The notes: generated by a model from the sequence alone, not told the origin. DNA of 64,000 nucleotides from Pseudoxanthomonas japonensis (GCF_010093445.1 NZ_PDWW01000012.1:42721-106720); one strand, 5' to 3'; positions 45,515-53,175 are shown, counted from the first letter of the stretch. Translations and numbers: made by a program.

Positions 45515-45985
45515 ATGGCCCATTCCAACGACGAAATCCGCGGCGTCCTGATCCAGGCCGGCGAGTACCGCCTGCTGCTGCCCAACGCCACCGTCGCCGA
45601 AGTACTGACGCGCGCACCGGTCGAGCCGGTCGCGGACATGCCCGACTGGCTGCCGGGGCGCATCGACTGGCACGGCTGGCCGGTGCCGCTGGTCGCCTTC
45701 GGCCGCCTGACCGGCAATGCCGGCGAACCGGTGGCGCTGAACAGCAAGATCGTCGTGCTGAAGGCGCTGAGCGGCGACAAGGATCGTCCTTACTTCGCCC
45801 TGCTGACGCCGTCGTTCCCGCGCCTGGTATCGGTGCCGCGCGACGGCCTGCTCGCCGACGCGACCGAGGAGGTCCTGCCGGTGGGCGTGAAGGTCCGCGT
45901 GCTGCTGGGCGACGAAGCCGCGGTACTGCCCGATCTGGAACTCGTCGAGACGATGATCGACGAGGCGCTGGCCAACGCGGCCTGA
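45515..45985 (+). CDS. chpC: ChpC, CheW-like protein
   Basis: 156-aa CheW-domain protein, last gene of the Pil-Chp operon. GVLIQAGEYRLLLPNATVAEVL and the WLPGRIDWHGWPVPLVAFGRL strand pattern are CheW-like. The second half includes FALLTPSFPRLVSVPRDGL. It probably links additional receptors to PilL. It begins 10 bp after chpB. Its stop is followed within 15 bp by a strong hairpin repeat (45996-46013) that may end the operon transcript. Confidence 0.87.
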   Translation: MAHSNDEIRGVLIQAGEYRLLLPNATVAEVLTRAPVEPVADMPDWLPGRIDWHGWPVPLVAFGRLTGNAGEPVALNSKIVVLKALSGDKDRPYFALLTPSFPRLVSVPRDGLLADATEEVLPVGVKVRVLLGDEAAVLPDLELVETMIDEALANAA

Positions 45986-45995
45986 CGTCCCGCAG

Positions 45996-46013
45996 GGTGG
46001 GCCTTGGCCCACC
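45996..46013. repeat. REP-like hairpin, 8-bp stem with TT loop
   Basis: GGTGGGCC-TT-GGCCCACC, a perfect palindrome-like hairpin just after chpC. It belongs to the same 8+2+8 architecture as the units at 46075, 50558 and 50747. Confidence 0.8.
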
Positions 46014-46074
46014 GTTTCGCAGTCTGTCACCGGGATGCTTCGGCACGTGGTCGGTACATCCGACGCCGTGCGAT

Positions 46075-46110
46075 GGCGGGCTTGAGCCCGCCCTACAGCC
46101 CGCCCTACAG
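46075..46110. repeat. REP-like hairpin plus duplicated half unit, overlapping the rsmE stop
   Basis: GGCGGGCT-TG-AGCCCGCC-CTACA (46075-46097) is followed directly by a second half unit GCCCGCCCTACAG (46098-46110). The rsmE stop codon (TAG on the minus strand) lies inside this half unit, so the repeat supplies the end of the gene. Confidence 0.8.
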
Positions 46111-46836
46111 GTCGCCGAATCTCGATTGCAGGGCGGCGATGGCGGCCAGGCCGGCGGTTTCGGTGCGCAGAATGCGTGGGCCGAGACGGAGTCCGGTGAA
46201 GCCCGCCGCCGACAGCGTGTCGCGATCGCGCGGCGACCAGCCGCCTTCCGGTCCGATCGCGACCACCACCGCGCCTGATGCGATCTCGACGGTCGCCAGC
46301 GCTACGTCGCCGGTCGGGTCGAGCGTGAGTTTCGTCGCGCCGGTGCCGACATCACGCGCCGCATCGGCAAGCGACGCCGGCGCCGACAGGCTCGGCAGGC
46401 GTGCACGGCCGCTCTGCTCGCATGCAGAGGCGATCACGCTGCGCCAGTGCGCCACGCGCTTCTCGGTGCGTTCGGCATCGAGCTTCACCTCGGTGCGCTC
46501 CGCCATCACTGGAATGATCGCCGCGACGCCGAGTTCGGTCGCCTTCTGCAGGATCAGGTCCATCTTCTCGCCGCGGGCGATGCCCTGCAGCAGGATCACG
46601 CGCAGCGGCGATTCGTTGTCGATCGCGCGCGCACCGACGATGTCGGCCACCACGCCGCGCTTGCTGATCGCGGTGATACGCGCATCGAAGTCGCGCCCGT
46701 CGCCGTTGAACAGCACGCAGCCGTCGCCCTCGCGCAGCCGCAGCACGCGGGCCAAGTGGTTGGCGGCGGTTTCGGGAAGGGCAAGGGACGTGCCCACGCT
46801 CAGGGGGGCGTCGACATGGCAGCGGGTCAGGCGCAT
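46105..46836 (-). CDS. rsmE: RsmE, 16S rRNA m3U1498 methyltransferase
   Basis: SPOUT-fold methyltransferase modifying U1498 of 16S rRNA. It is 243 aa. N-terminal PUA-like part MRLTRCHVDAPLSVG ... NHLARVLRLREGD; the LLQGIARGEKMDLILQKATELGV segment; SAM-binding knot motifs VVAIGPEGGWSPRDRDTL and LRLGPRILRTETAGLAAIAAL. Start at the ATG giving MRLTR, inside the 3' end of bioA (10-bp overlap), implying translational coupling. Longer versions of this frame read into bioA antisense and are not real. Confidence 0.96.
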   Translation of the reverse strand: MRLTRCHVDAPLSVGTSLALPETAANHLARVLRLREGDGCVLFNGDGRDFDARITAISKRGVVADIVGARAIDNESPLRVILLQGIARGEKMDLILQKATELGVAAIIPVMAERTEVKLDAERTEKRVAHWRSVIASACEQSGRARLPSLSAPASLADAARDVGTGATKLTLDPTGDVALATVEIASGAVVVAIGPEGGWSPRDRDTLSAAGFTGLRLGPRILRTETAGLAAIAALQSRFGDL

Positions 46837-48227
46837 GACGTGGCCTCGTCGATGGCGTGGCGGGTGACGTCGGCGAGCAACTGCAGCGCGTCGTCGTCCA
46901 CGCAGTAGGGGGGCATCCAGTACAGCACGTCGCCCAGCGGACGCAGCACCACGCCGCGCGCCAGTGCCGCGCGGTAGGCCTTCAGGCCGATGCGCGCCGT
47001 GGCGGGGAAGGGCGTGGCCTTGTCGCCGTCCTGCGTCAGTTCGAAGGCCAGCATCATGCCGGCCTGGCGCACGTCGGCCACGTGGCGATGCGCGGCCAGC
47101 GGTTCGGCGAGCGTCGCCATCGACCGTGCCGTGGCCCGGTTGCGCGCCAGCACGTCGTCGGCGCGGAAGATGTCCAGCGACGCCAGCGCCGCCGCGCAGG
47201 CCAGCGGATTGCCGGTGTAGCTGTGCGAATGCAGGAAGGCGCGCTCGCGCGAGTCGTCGAGGAAGCCATCGTAGATCGCCTGCGTGGCCAGCACCGCCGC
47301 CAGCGGCAGGAAGCCGCCGGTCAGGCCTTTCGACAGGCACAGCAGATCGGGCATCACACCGCTCTGTTCGCTGGCGAATAGCGTGCCGGTGCGGCCGAAA
47401 CCCACCGCGATCTCGTCGGCGATCAGGAACGCGCCGCTGGCGTCGCACAGTTCGCGCACGCGGGCCAGGTAGTCGGGGTGGTGCATGCGCATGCCGCCGG
47501 CGCACTGCACGCGCGGCTCGACGATGACGGCGCAGACCTCACCCGCATGGTCCTCCAGCAGCGTCGCCAATGCATCGGCGGCGCGCCGCGCACAGTCGGC
47601 CGGCGACTCGCCGGGCTGCGCCAGGTAGGCATCGGGCGAGGGCGCGAACAGCGCCTCGGTCAGCAGCGGCGCATAGACCCGCCGGTACAGCGGGATGTCG
47701 CCCACCGCCAAGGCGCCCAGCGTTTCGCCGTGGTAGCCGTTCTCCAGCGCGATGAACTTCGTCCGCGTGTGTTCGCCACGGTTGTGGAACCAGTGGAAGG
47801 CCATCTTCAGCGCCACTTCCACGCCCGCCGAGCCGTTGTCGGCGTAGAACACCTTGGCCAGCGGTGCGCGGCCCATCTGGTGCGGCGCCACCGCCAGCAG
47901 CCGTTCGGCCAGCTCCACCGCCGGCGCGTGGGTGAAGCCGGCCAGCATCACCTGCTCCAGCGACTGCGCCTGTGCGGCAATGGCGGCACCGATGCGCGGT
48001 TCGGCATGGCCGAACAGGTTGGTCCACCAGCTGCTCACCGCATCCAGGTAGCGCGTGCCGTCGTGGCCGACCAGCCACGCACCCTCTCCATGGGCGATCG
48101 GGACGAGCGGCAAGGTGTGCGGGTGCTCACGCATCTGCGTGCAGGGATGCCACAGCACCGACAGATCACGGGCACGCCACGCGTCCGCCTCTGCTAGCAT
48201 TCCCGTCTGATGATCCCGTTGTCGCAT
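46827..48227 (-). CDS. bioA: BioA, adenosylmethionine-8-amino-7-oxononanoate aminotransferase
   Basis: PLP-dependent step of biotin synthesis: KAPA plus S-adenosylmethionine gives DAPA. 466 aa from the ATG at 48227. RDLSVLWHPCTQMREH near the N-terminus is typical of BioA, as are VSSWWTNLFGHAEPRIG and FYADNGSAGVEVALKMA. ADEIAVGFGRTG carries the PLP-binding Asp and K300 is the Schiff-base lysine in LCLSKGLTGG. An ATG at 48200 (MLAEADAWRARD) is an equally possible start; neither has a clear Shine-Dalgarno. Divergent from nudE with 74 bp between starts. Other bio genes are not in this window. Confidence 0.95.
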   Translation of the reverse strand: MRQRDHQTGMLAEADAWRARDLSVLWHPCTQMREHPHTLPLVPIAHGEGAWLVGHDGTRYLDAVSSWWTNLFGHAEPRIGAAIAAQAQSLEQVMLAGFTHAPAVELAERLLAVAPHQMGRAPLAKVFYADNGSAGVEVALKMAFHWFHNRGEHTRTKFIALENGYHGETLGALAVGDIPLYRRVYAPLLTEALFAPSPDAYLAQPGESPADCARRAADALATLLEDHAGEVCAVIVEPRVQCAGGMRMHHPDYLARVRELCDASGAFLIADEIAVGFGRTGTLFASEQSGVMPDLLCLSKGLTGGFLPLAAVLATQAIYDGFLDDSRERAFLHSHSYTGNPLACAAALASLDIFRADDVLARNRATARSMATLAEPLAAHRHVADVRQAGMMLAFELTQDGDKATPFPATARIGLKAYRAALARGVVLRPLGDVLYWMPPYCVDDDALQLLADVTRHAIDEATSCA

Positions 48228-48301
48228 CCCCTCATGATATCGGGCACCGCCCCTTGCCGTCGCCACGCCCTGCGTGGTGCGCGCGGACGCCGCGCCGTCG
48301 C

Positions 48302-48850
48302 ATGAGCCGCCTGCCGACCATCCACGGGATCACCCAGCGCACCGATGGGCCGGACCGCCATGTCGAGGAGCTGGACCTGGAATTCAGCAACGGCGAGCGC
48401 CGCCGGTATCACCGCCTGCGCTCGCAGGGGCATGGCGCGGTGGTCGTGGTGCCGATGCAGGACGACGAGACGGTACTGCTGGTGCGCGAGTACGCCGCCG
48501 GCATGCACCGCTACGAACTGGGCCTGGTGAAGGGCCGCATCGACGCCGGCGAGACGCCCGAGCAGGCCGCCGACCGCGAACTGAAGGAAGAAGCCGGCTT
48601 CGGCGCGCGCCGCCTCGACGTGCTGCGCGCCCTGACCCTGGCGCCCACCTACATGAGCCACCAGTCCTGGCTGGTGGTGGCAAGAGACCTGTACCCCGAG
48701 CGTCTGCCGGGGGATGAACCCGAGGAGTTGGAAGTAGTGCCCTGGAAGTTGCAAGACCTCGACCAGCTGATGCTGCGCGAGGATTTTTCGGAAGGTCGTT
48801 CGCTGGCGGCACTGTTCATCGCCCGCGAATGGTTGAACGCGCGGACATGA
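48302..48850 (+). CDS. nudE: NudE-like ADP-compound hydrolase (Nudix)
   Basis: Nudix hydrolase of ADP-ribose, NADH and related ADP compounds. It is 182 aa, close to E. coli NudE (186). The Nudix box reads GRIDAGETPEQAADRELKEEAGFG, matching GX5EX7REUXEEXGU, at about residues 80-102. VVVVPMQDDETVLLVREYAAGMHRYELGLVKG leads into it. The ATG overlap with cysQ and the nudE-cysQ order, also known in pseudomonads, support the name. Confidence 0.9.
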   Translation: MSRLPTIHGITQRTDGPDRHVEELDLEFSNGERRRYHRLRSQGHGAVVVVPMQDDETVLLVREYAAGMHRYELGLVKGRIDAGETPEQAADRELKEEAGFGARRLDVLRALTLAPTYMSHQSWLVVARDLYPERLPGDEPEELEVVPWKLQDLDQLMLREDFSEGRSLAALFIAREWLNART

Positions 48851-49683
48851 CCAAGATGACCGCCGACCTGCACGAAGCCGTCATCGTCATCGCCCGCGAA
48901 GCGGGCCAGGCCATCATGGCCGTGTACGAGGGCGCCTTCGACGTGCAGCGCAAGAACGACGACAGCCCGCTCACCGCCGCCGACATGGCCGCCCACCAGG
49001 TGATCATCGATGGCCTGCGCCGGTTGACCCCCCAGTGGCCGGTGCTGTCCGAGGAAGCCGCCGACATCCCGTGGTCCGAGCGCAGCCAGTGGCCGACCTA
49101 CTGGCTGGTGGATCCGCTGGACGGTACCCGCGAATTCATCAAGCGCAACGGCGAATTCACCGTCAACATCGCGCTGATCGAGCAGAACGAATCCGTCTTC
49201 GGCGTGGTCCACGCGCCGGTGACCGGCGAGACCTGGCACGCGCGCCAGGGCCGCAACGCCTACCGCCGCGTCGGCGACGTGGATGCGCAGATCCGTACGC
49301 GTGCGCCGGCCACCGGCACGCTGAAGGTTGCCGCCAGCCGTTCGCACCGCGACGCGCGCACGCAGGCCTTCCTCGACGGCATGGGCGACATCGAGGAGGT
49401 CTCGCTCGGCTCGTCGTTGAAGTTCTGCCGCATCGCCGAGGGCACGCTGGACGTCTATCCGCGCTTCGGTCCCACCAGCGAGTGGGACACCGCTGCCGCG
49501 CAGTGCGTGCTGGAAGCCGCTGGCGGCGCGCTGCTGGCGCCGGACGGCCGCGCGTTCCGCTACAACCGCCGCGAGACGCTGCTCAACGGCGATTTCGTGG
49601 CGCTGGGCGACATGACGTTGCCGTGGCGTACGTGGCTTGCGAATGCCGAGGACGGTGCGAATGGACATGCCCGCATCGCCTGA
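48847..49683 (+). CDS. cysQ: CysQ, 3'(2'),5'-bisphosphate nucleotidase
   Basis: Inositol-monophosphatase-family enzyme hydrolysing PAP, the by-product of sulfate assimilation, to AMP. It is 278 aa. Metal-binding sites: DDSPLTAADMAAH, LSEEAADIPW, the hallmark DPLDGTREFIKRNGEFTVNIAL (~96-117), and GPTSEWDTAAAQCVLEAAGG. The ATG at 48847 overlaps the nudE stop codon (ATGA). An upstream in-frame start at 48829 would overlap nudE more deeply and adds no conserved sequence. The 3' end overlaps mazG by 23 bp. Confidence 0.94.
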   Translation: MTKMTADLHEAVIVIAREAGQAIMAVYEGAFDVQRKNDDSPLTAADMAAHQVIIDGLRRLTPQWPVLSEEAADIPWSERSQWPTYWLVDPLDGTREFIKRNGEFTVNIALIEQNESVFGVVHAPVTGETWHARQGRNAYRRVGDVDAQIRTRAPATGTLKVAASRSHRDARTQAFLDGMGDIEEVSLGSSLKFCRIAEGTLDVYPRFGPTSEWDTAAAQCVLEAAGGALLAPDGRAFRYNRRETLLNGDFVALGDMTLPWRTWLANAEDGANGHARIA

Positions 49684-50503
49684 CGGCGGCATCGCGCGGC
49701 TGCTGGCCATCATGGCCCGCCTGCGCGACCCCGACGGCGGTTGTCCGTGGGACCTGGAGCAGGATTTCTCGACCATCGCGCCGTACACGGTGGAAGAGGC
49801 CTACGAGGTCGCCGATGCGATCGACCGGCATGACCTGCCCGCGCTGAAGGACGAACTGGGCGATCTGCTGCTGCAGGTCGTCTTCCATGCGCAGATGGCG
49901 CAGGAGCAGGGCGCCTTCGCCTTCGGCGATGTCGTCGAGGCGATCTGCGACAAGATGGTGCGGCGCCATCCGCACGTGTTCGGTCGTTCTACGGGCTCAG
50001 GACAGGCTGCCTCGTTCGCGGATGCGGAAGCGCAGACGGTGAACTGGGAAGCGATCAAGGCCGCCGAGCGCAAGGCCGCGGGCGAAGAAGACACGTCCGC
50101 GCTGGCCGGCGTCTCGCGCGGCCTGCCCGAATGGCAGCGTGCGGTGAAGCTGCAGTCGCGCGCGGCGCGGGTCGGCTTCGACTGGCCAGACACCGCGCCG
50201 GTGATCGACAAGCTGCGCGAGGAGATCGACGAGGTGCGCGTCGAACTCGCCGCGGCGCCTTCGCCCGAACGCGACGCGCGACTCGAGGACGAGATCGGCG
50301 ACCTGCTGTTCGTCGCCGCCAACCTCGCGCGCCATGCCAAGGTCGACGTGGGCGGCGCGCTGCGCCGCGCCAACCTGAAGTTCGAGCGCCGCTTCCGTGC
50401 GATGGAAGCGATCGCCGCCGCCGAGGGCACGACGATGTCTGCGCTGTCGCTGGAGCAGCAGGAAGCGCTGTGGGGACGCGTCAAGCAAGGCGAAGGCATG
50501 TAG
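49661..50503 (+). CDS. mazG: MazG, nucleoside triphosphate pyrophosphohydrolase
   Basis: Hydrolyses NTPs to NMP and PPi; in E. coli it lowers (p)ppGpp under starvation. It is 280 aa with two tandem MazG helical domains: [30 protein letters not shown] then [15 protein letters not shown], and [10 protein letters not shown] with [17 protein letters not shown]. The start [10 protein letters not shown] overlaps cysQ. Odd: between HVFG and the conserved continuation is an extra ~10-residue stretch ([10 protein letters not shown], residues 109-118), encoded by DNA resembling an intergenic repeat. The inserted stretch lies in the linker between domains, so function is probably kept. Confidence 0.94.
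   Translation: MDMPASPDGGIARLLAIMARLRDPDGGCPWDLEQDFSTIAPYTVEEAYEVADAIDRHDLPALKDELGDLLLQVVFHAQMAQEQGAFAFGDVVEAICDKMVRRHPHVFGRSTGSGQAASFADAEAQTVNWEAIKAAERKAAGEEDTSALAGVSRGLPEWQRAVKLQSRAARVGFDWPDTAPVIDKLREEIDEVRVELAAAPSPERDARLEDEIGDLLFVAANLARHAKVDVGGALRRANLKFERRFRAMEAIAAAEGTTMSALSLEQQEALWGRVKQGEGM
49983..50012. repeat. Repeat-like insertion inside mazG
   Basis: The stretch contains GGCTCAGGACAGGC, close to a dispersed GCTCAGGAC-type repeat common in proteobacterial intergenic DNA (from memory). It is in frame, adds about 10 residues to MazG, and lies in the interdomain linker. Confidence 0.5.
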
Positions 50504-50557
50504 CGTCAGCCTTCTCGGCCTCGCCGTCGCGGCGTTCCTGGCAGGGAGGGCACACGC

Positions 50558-50589
50558 AGCGGAGCAAGCTCCGCTCTACGGGGGGGGGG
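50558..50589. repeat. REP-like hairpin followed by a 10-G run
   Basis: AGCGGAGC-AA-GCTCCGCT-CTAC (50558-50579), same 8+2+8-CTAC layout as other units here, directly followed by ten consecutive Gs (50580-50589). It lies 54 bp after mazG. The 274-bp mazG-YnfA gap contains only repeats and no gene. Confidence 0.8.
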
Positions 50590-50618
50590 CGGTTGTCCTG
50601 CCCGACCACCGTTGGACC

Positions 50619-50651
50619 GTCATTCTCGCGAAGGCGGGAACCCAGCGACTT
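50619..50651. repeat. GTCATTCTCGCGAAGGCGGGAA-type repeat
   Basis: TTCTCGC pairs with GCGGGAA around GAAG, followed by CCCAGCGACTT. It resembles the widespread proteobacterial repeat with core ATTCCCGCGAA...GCGGGAAT (family knowledge). It is a different repeat class from its neighbours at 50558 and 50747. Confidence 0.7.
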
Positions 50652-50746
50652 GCAACATCGCACCGAACCGGCGCGGTGATTCGCGTGCGAAGACGGCAGC
50701 GGTCGCATCGCCGGACGCGTTGCGTTGCCGGGATCCCTGGGCTGGC

Positions 50747-50768
50747 GGCGGGCCAGGGCCCGCCCTAC
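50747..50768. repeat. REP-like hairpin upstream of the YnfA gene
   Basis: GGCGGGCC-AG-GGCCCGCC-CTAC ends 10 bp before the ATG at 50778, so the hairpin would stand at the ribosome-binding site of that gene; no Shine-Dalgarno is visible between them. Confidence 0.8.
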
Positions 50769-50777
50769 GCTGTCGGC

Positions 50778-51101
50778 ATGAAAACCCTGCTGCTGTTCCT
50801 CGTCACCGCGTTGGCCGAAATCGTCGGCTGCTATCTGCCGTACCTCTGGTTGCGCAAGGACGGCAGCGCGTGGCTGTTGCTGCCCGCGGCCGCCAGCCTG
50901 GCGCTGTTCGCGTGGCTGCTCACGCTGCATCCCACCGCGTCCGGACGCGTGTACGCCGCCTACGGCGGCGTCTACGTCACCATGGCGATCGGCTGGCTGT
51001 GGGCGGTGGACGCGGTGAAGCCGACGCGCTGGGACCTGCTGGGCGCCGGCTTGTGCCTGGCCGGCATGGCGGTGATCATGTTCGCGCCACGCGCCGCCTG
51101 A
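50778..51101 (+). CDS. YnfA-family small membrane protein
   Basis: 107 aa, four predicted transmembrane helices: [61 protein letters not shown] and [32 protein letters not shown] and [11 protein letters not shown] are the UPF0060/YnfA signature. Function unproven; it resembles a half-size drug/metabolite transporter. The start ATG follows a REP hairpin and lacks a visible Shine-Dalgarno, so expression may be low. Confidence 0.9.
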   Translation: MKTLLLFLVTALAEIVGCYLPYLWLRKDGSAWLLLPAAASLALFAWLLTLHPTASGRVYAAYGGVYVTMAIGWLWAVDAVKPTRWDLLGAGLCLAGMAVIMFAPRAA

Positions 51102-51117
51102 CCCTGTGGGAGGGGAC

Positions 51118-51420
51118 ATGAGCCGCTTCGCCAGCTTCCGCGAGTTCTATCCGTTCTACCTCGACGAGCACAGCAACCGCACCTCGCGCCGCCTGCACTT
51201 CATCGGCAGCTGCGGCGTGCTCGCCCTGCTGGTGCTGGCCATCGTCGAACGCAACGCGTGGTGGCTGCTCGCCGCGCTGTTCTGCGGCTACGGCTTCGCC
51301 TGGGTAGGTCACTTCTTCTTCGAGAAGAACCGCCCCGCGACCTTCAAGCACCCGTTCTATTCGTTCGCCGGCGACTGGGTGATGTTCAAGGACATCCTCA
51401 CCGGGAAGATCCGGTTCTGA
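51118..51420 (+). CDS. Mpo1-like (DUF962) small membrane protein
   Basis: 100 aa. FREFYPFYLDEHSNRTSRRLHFIGS carries the family's conserved histidines, and a second block reads WVGHFFFEKNRPATFKHPFYSFAGDW. Two hydrophobic helices lie between them (CGVLALLVLAIVER, WWLLAALFCGYGFAWV). Yeast Mpo1 is an iron-dependent dioxygenase of alpha-oxidation of 2-hydroxy fatty acids; bacterial homologues are uncharacterised. A strong GGGAGGGG Shine-Dalgarno decides the ATG at 51118 over a GTG at 51106. Confidence 0.85.
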   Translation: MSRFASFREFYPFYLDEHSNRTSRRLHFIGSCGVLALLVLAIVERNAWWLLAALFCGYGFAWVGHFFFEKNRPATFKHPFYSFAGDWVMFKDILTGKIRF

Positions 51421-51427
51421 GCGACGC

Positions 51428-51967
51428 ATGAGCCGTGTCGTCCGGCACGCCGTCCGCGCGGTCGCGCTGCTGATCGGTGCACCGTTGACCGGGCTTTTCG
51501 CCTACGACCTGGTGGCGGTCAGGCCGCATGTGGCCGGCATGGAGGCGATCCTCGCGCAGGCTGATAGCCAGGATGCATCGCCGCCACTCCTGATCCGCCG
51601 TCTGATAGACGCGAGCGTGGGATCACCGGCGCCGTCGGTGGCCAGCATGGCAGTCCGCCAGTTCTATCATTCTCGGTCCGCCATGGACTGGCATGCGAGA
51701 ACTGCGCTCTGGCAGATCCTGCTGCCCATGCATTTCAGCGATGAAGAAATGTATGGGCTCTACGCATCCCAGGCTTACAACGGTGTCGACAAGGGCCTGG
51801 ATCGTCTTGCACGACGCGAGCACGGCAAGTCCCTTGATGCGCTGGCGCCCATCGAGGCGGCGCGCATCGTTGCGATCGTACAGGGACCGTCTTACATGCT
51901 GCGGGACAGGCAGCGGCTGGAGACACATGCCGAGCGGCTGATGGCTCGAGCCGGATATGCCCCATGA
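51428..51967 (+). CDS. Small protein resembling the distal half of a GT51 transglycosylase domain
   Basis: 179 aa. An N-terminal hydrophobic segment (~8-28, AVRAVALLIGAPLTGLFAY) is a signal anchor. Residues ~103-172 (FSDEEMYGLYASQAYNG ... GKSLDALAPIEAARIVAIVQGPS) parallel the C-terminal half of peptidoglycan glycosyltransferases. Compare PBP1b in this window: TILEAYFNQVDLG ... GRDLDSLTTEQVALLIGLVKGPS. The upstream part should carry the catalytic EDxxFxxHxG motif, but shows no such residues (LIRRLIDASVGS). So probably a non-catalytic relative with a binding or regulatory role. 7 bp after the DUF962 gene. Identification by motif comparison only. Confidence 0.65.
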   Translation: MSRVVRHAVRAVALLIGAPLTGLFAYDLVAVRPHVAGMEAILAQADSQDASPPLLIRRLIDASVGSPAPSVASMAVRQFYHSRSAMDWHARTALWQILLPMHFSDEEMYGLYASQAYNGVDKGLDRLARREHGKSLDALAPIEAARIVAIVQGPSYMLRDRQRLETHAERLMARAGYAP

Positions 51968-51983
51968 GCGGCCTCGCGACCCC

Positions 51984-52322
51984 TCACTCGTAGAACATCA
52001 GGAACGCCGCGCCCACGATCAGGGCGAACGCCGCGTAGTGGTTCCATTTCAGCGGCTGGCCCAGGTACCAGGTGCTGAAGCCGGCGAAGACCACCAGGGT
52101 GAGGATTTCCTGGATCGTCTTCAGTTGCACGACCGAGTACACCGCGCTGCCCATCCTGTTGGCCGGCACCATCAGGGTGTACTCGAAAAAGGCGATGCCC
52201 CAGCTGGCCAGGATGGCGACGAACAGGGGGGTGGCCTTGTACTTCAGGTGCCCGTACCAGGCGAACGTCATGAAGATGTTGGACGCCAGCAACAGGAACA
52301 GGGGCAGGATGCGGTCGATCAT
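51984..52322 (-). CDS. DUF486-family small membrane protein
   Basis: 112 aa with four predicted membrane helices, related to the drug/metabolite transporter superfamily. MIDRILPLFLLLASNIFMTFAWYGHLK, ILASWGIAFFEYTLMVPANRMG, QLKTIQEILTLVVFAGFSTWYLG and WNHYAAFALIVGAAFLMFYE are typical. Start at the ATG at 52322; an in-frame TTG 27 bp upstream is less likely. Substrate unknown. Convergent with the GT51-like gene, with 16 bp between stop codons. Confidence 0.88.
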   Translation of the reverse strand: MIDRILPLFLLLASNIFMTFAWYGHLKYKATPLFVAILASWGIAFFEYTLMVPANRMGSAVYSVVQLKTIQEILTLVVFAGFSTWYLGQPLKWNHYAAFALIVGAAFLMFYE

Positions 52323-52399
52323 GGCGGGGCCGTCGGGGAAAGGACGCAAAGCGTAATCCCAACTGCCAGCTGAATGCAGAGGGCGTCTTCACGCGGTGT

Positions 52400-52417
52400 C
52401 TACCGGTCGACCGGTAG
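52400..52417. promoter_or_regulatory. Perfect 18-bp palindrome upstream of the response regulator
   Basis: CTACCGGTCGACCGGTAG is a perfect palindrome, 33 bp before the ATG at 52451. It is flanked by a direct repeat CTTCAC at 52387-52392 and 52418-52423, 31 bp apart (about three helical turns). Candidate operator for autoregulation or for another regulator. There is no T-run, so it is not a terminator. Confidence 0.5.
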
Positions 52418-52450
52418 CTTCACAAACCTGAAGCCTCTCAAGGAGCCGGT

Positions 52451-53152
52451 ATGCGACACAGTCAGGAAACCGCGGGTCTGGTGCTGGTCGTGGAAGACAA
52501 CCGCAATATTTCCGAGATGATCGGCGAGTATCTCGAAGGGCGGGGATTCGAAGTCGACTACGCCACCGACGGCCTCGACGGCTACCGCCTGGCGGTGGAG
52601 AACAGCTACGACGTGCTGGTCCTGGACCTGATGCTGCCACGGCTGGACGGCATGGAAGTGTGCAAGCGCCTGAGGAACGAGGCCCGCAAGTCAACGCCCG
52701 TCCTGATGCTGACCGCGCGCGACACGCTGGACGACAAGCTGACCGGCCTCAGTTCCGGCGCCGACGACTACCTGACCAAGCCGTTCGCCATCCAGGAACT
52801 GGAAGCACGCCTGCGCGCCCTGATCCGCCGGGAACGCCGCCAGGTGGGTGCCGAGGTGCTCAAGGTCGCCGACCTGGTGCTGGATCCCGTCAGCATGCGC
52901 GCGACCCGCGGCGGTACCGAGCTGATGCTGTCGCCGATCGGCCTGCGCCTTCTGACCATCCTGATGCGCGAGTCGCCCCGCGTGGTGACCCGGCAGGAGA
53001 TCGAGCGCGAGATCTGGGGCAATGGCCTGCCGGATTCCGACACGCTGCGCAGCCATCTCTACAACCTGCGCAAGGTGATCGACAAACCCTTCGACAAGCC
53101 GTTGCTGCACACCGTGCAGAGCGCGGGCTACCGTATCGCCGATATCGGCTGA
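52451..53152 (+). CDS. OmpR/PhoB-type response regulator
   Basis: 233 aa. Receiver domain 1-125 with acidic pair in VVEDNRNISEM, phospho-acceptor D59 in VLDLMLPRLDGM, T in MLTARDT and K in YLTKPFAIQEL. Winged-helix DNA-binding domain ~135-230 (LMLSPIGLRLLTILMRESPRVVTRQEIEREIWG; recognition helix DSDTLRSHLYNLRKVI). CAAGGAG stands 6-7 nt upstream of the start. Partner of the histidine kinase 23 bp downstream. Target genes unknown; the adjacent efflux system is a candidate, as is self-regulation through the palindrome. I do not assign a gene name. Confidence 0.92.
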   Translation: MRHSQETAGLVLVVEDNRNISEMIGEYLEGRGFEVDYATDGLDGYRLAVENSYDVLVLDLMLPRLDGMEVCKRLRNEARKSTPVLMLTARDTLDDKLTGLSSGADDYLTKPFAIQELEARLRALIRRERRQVGAEVLKVADLVLDPVSMRATRGGTELMLSPIGLRLLTILMRESPRVVTRQEIEREIWGNGLPDSDTLRSHLYNLRKVIDKPFDKPLLHTVQSAGYRIADIG

Positions 53153-53175
53153 CCTGAGCGTCGGCGCGCGGCATC

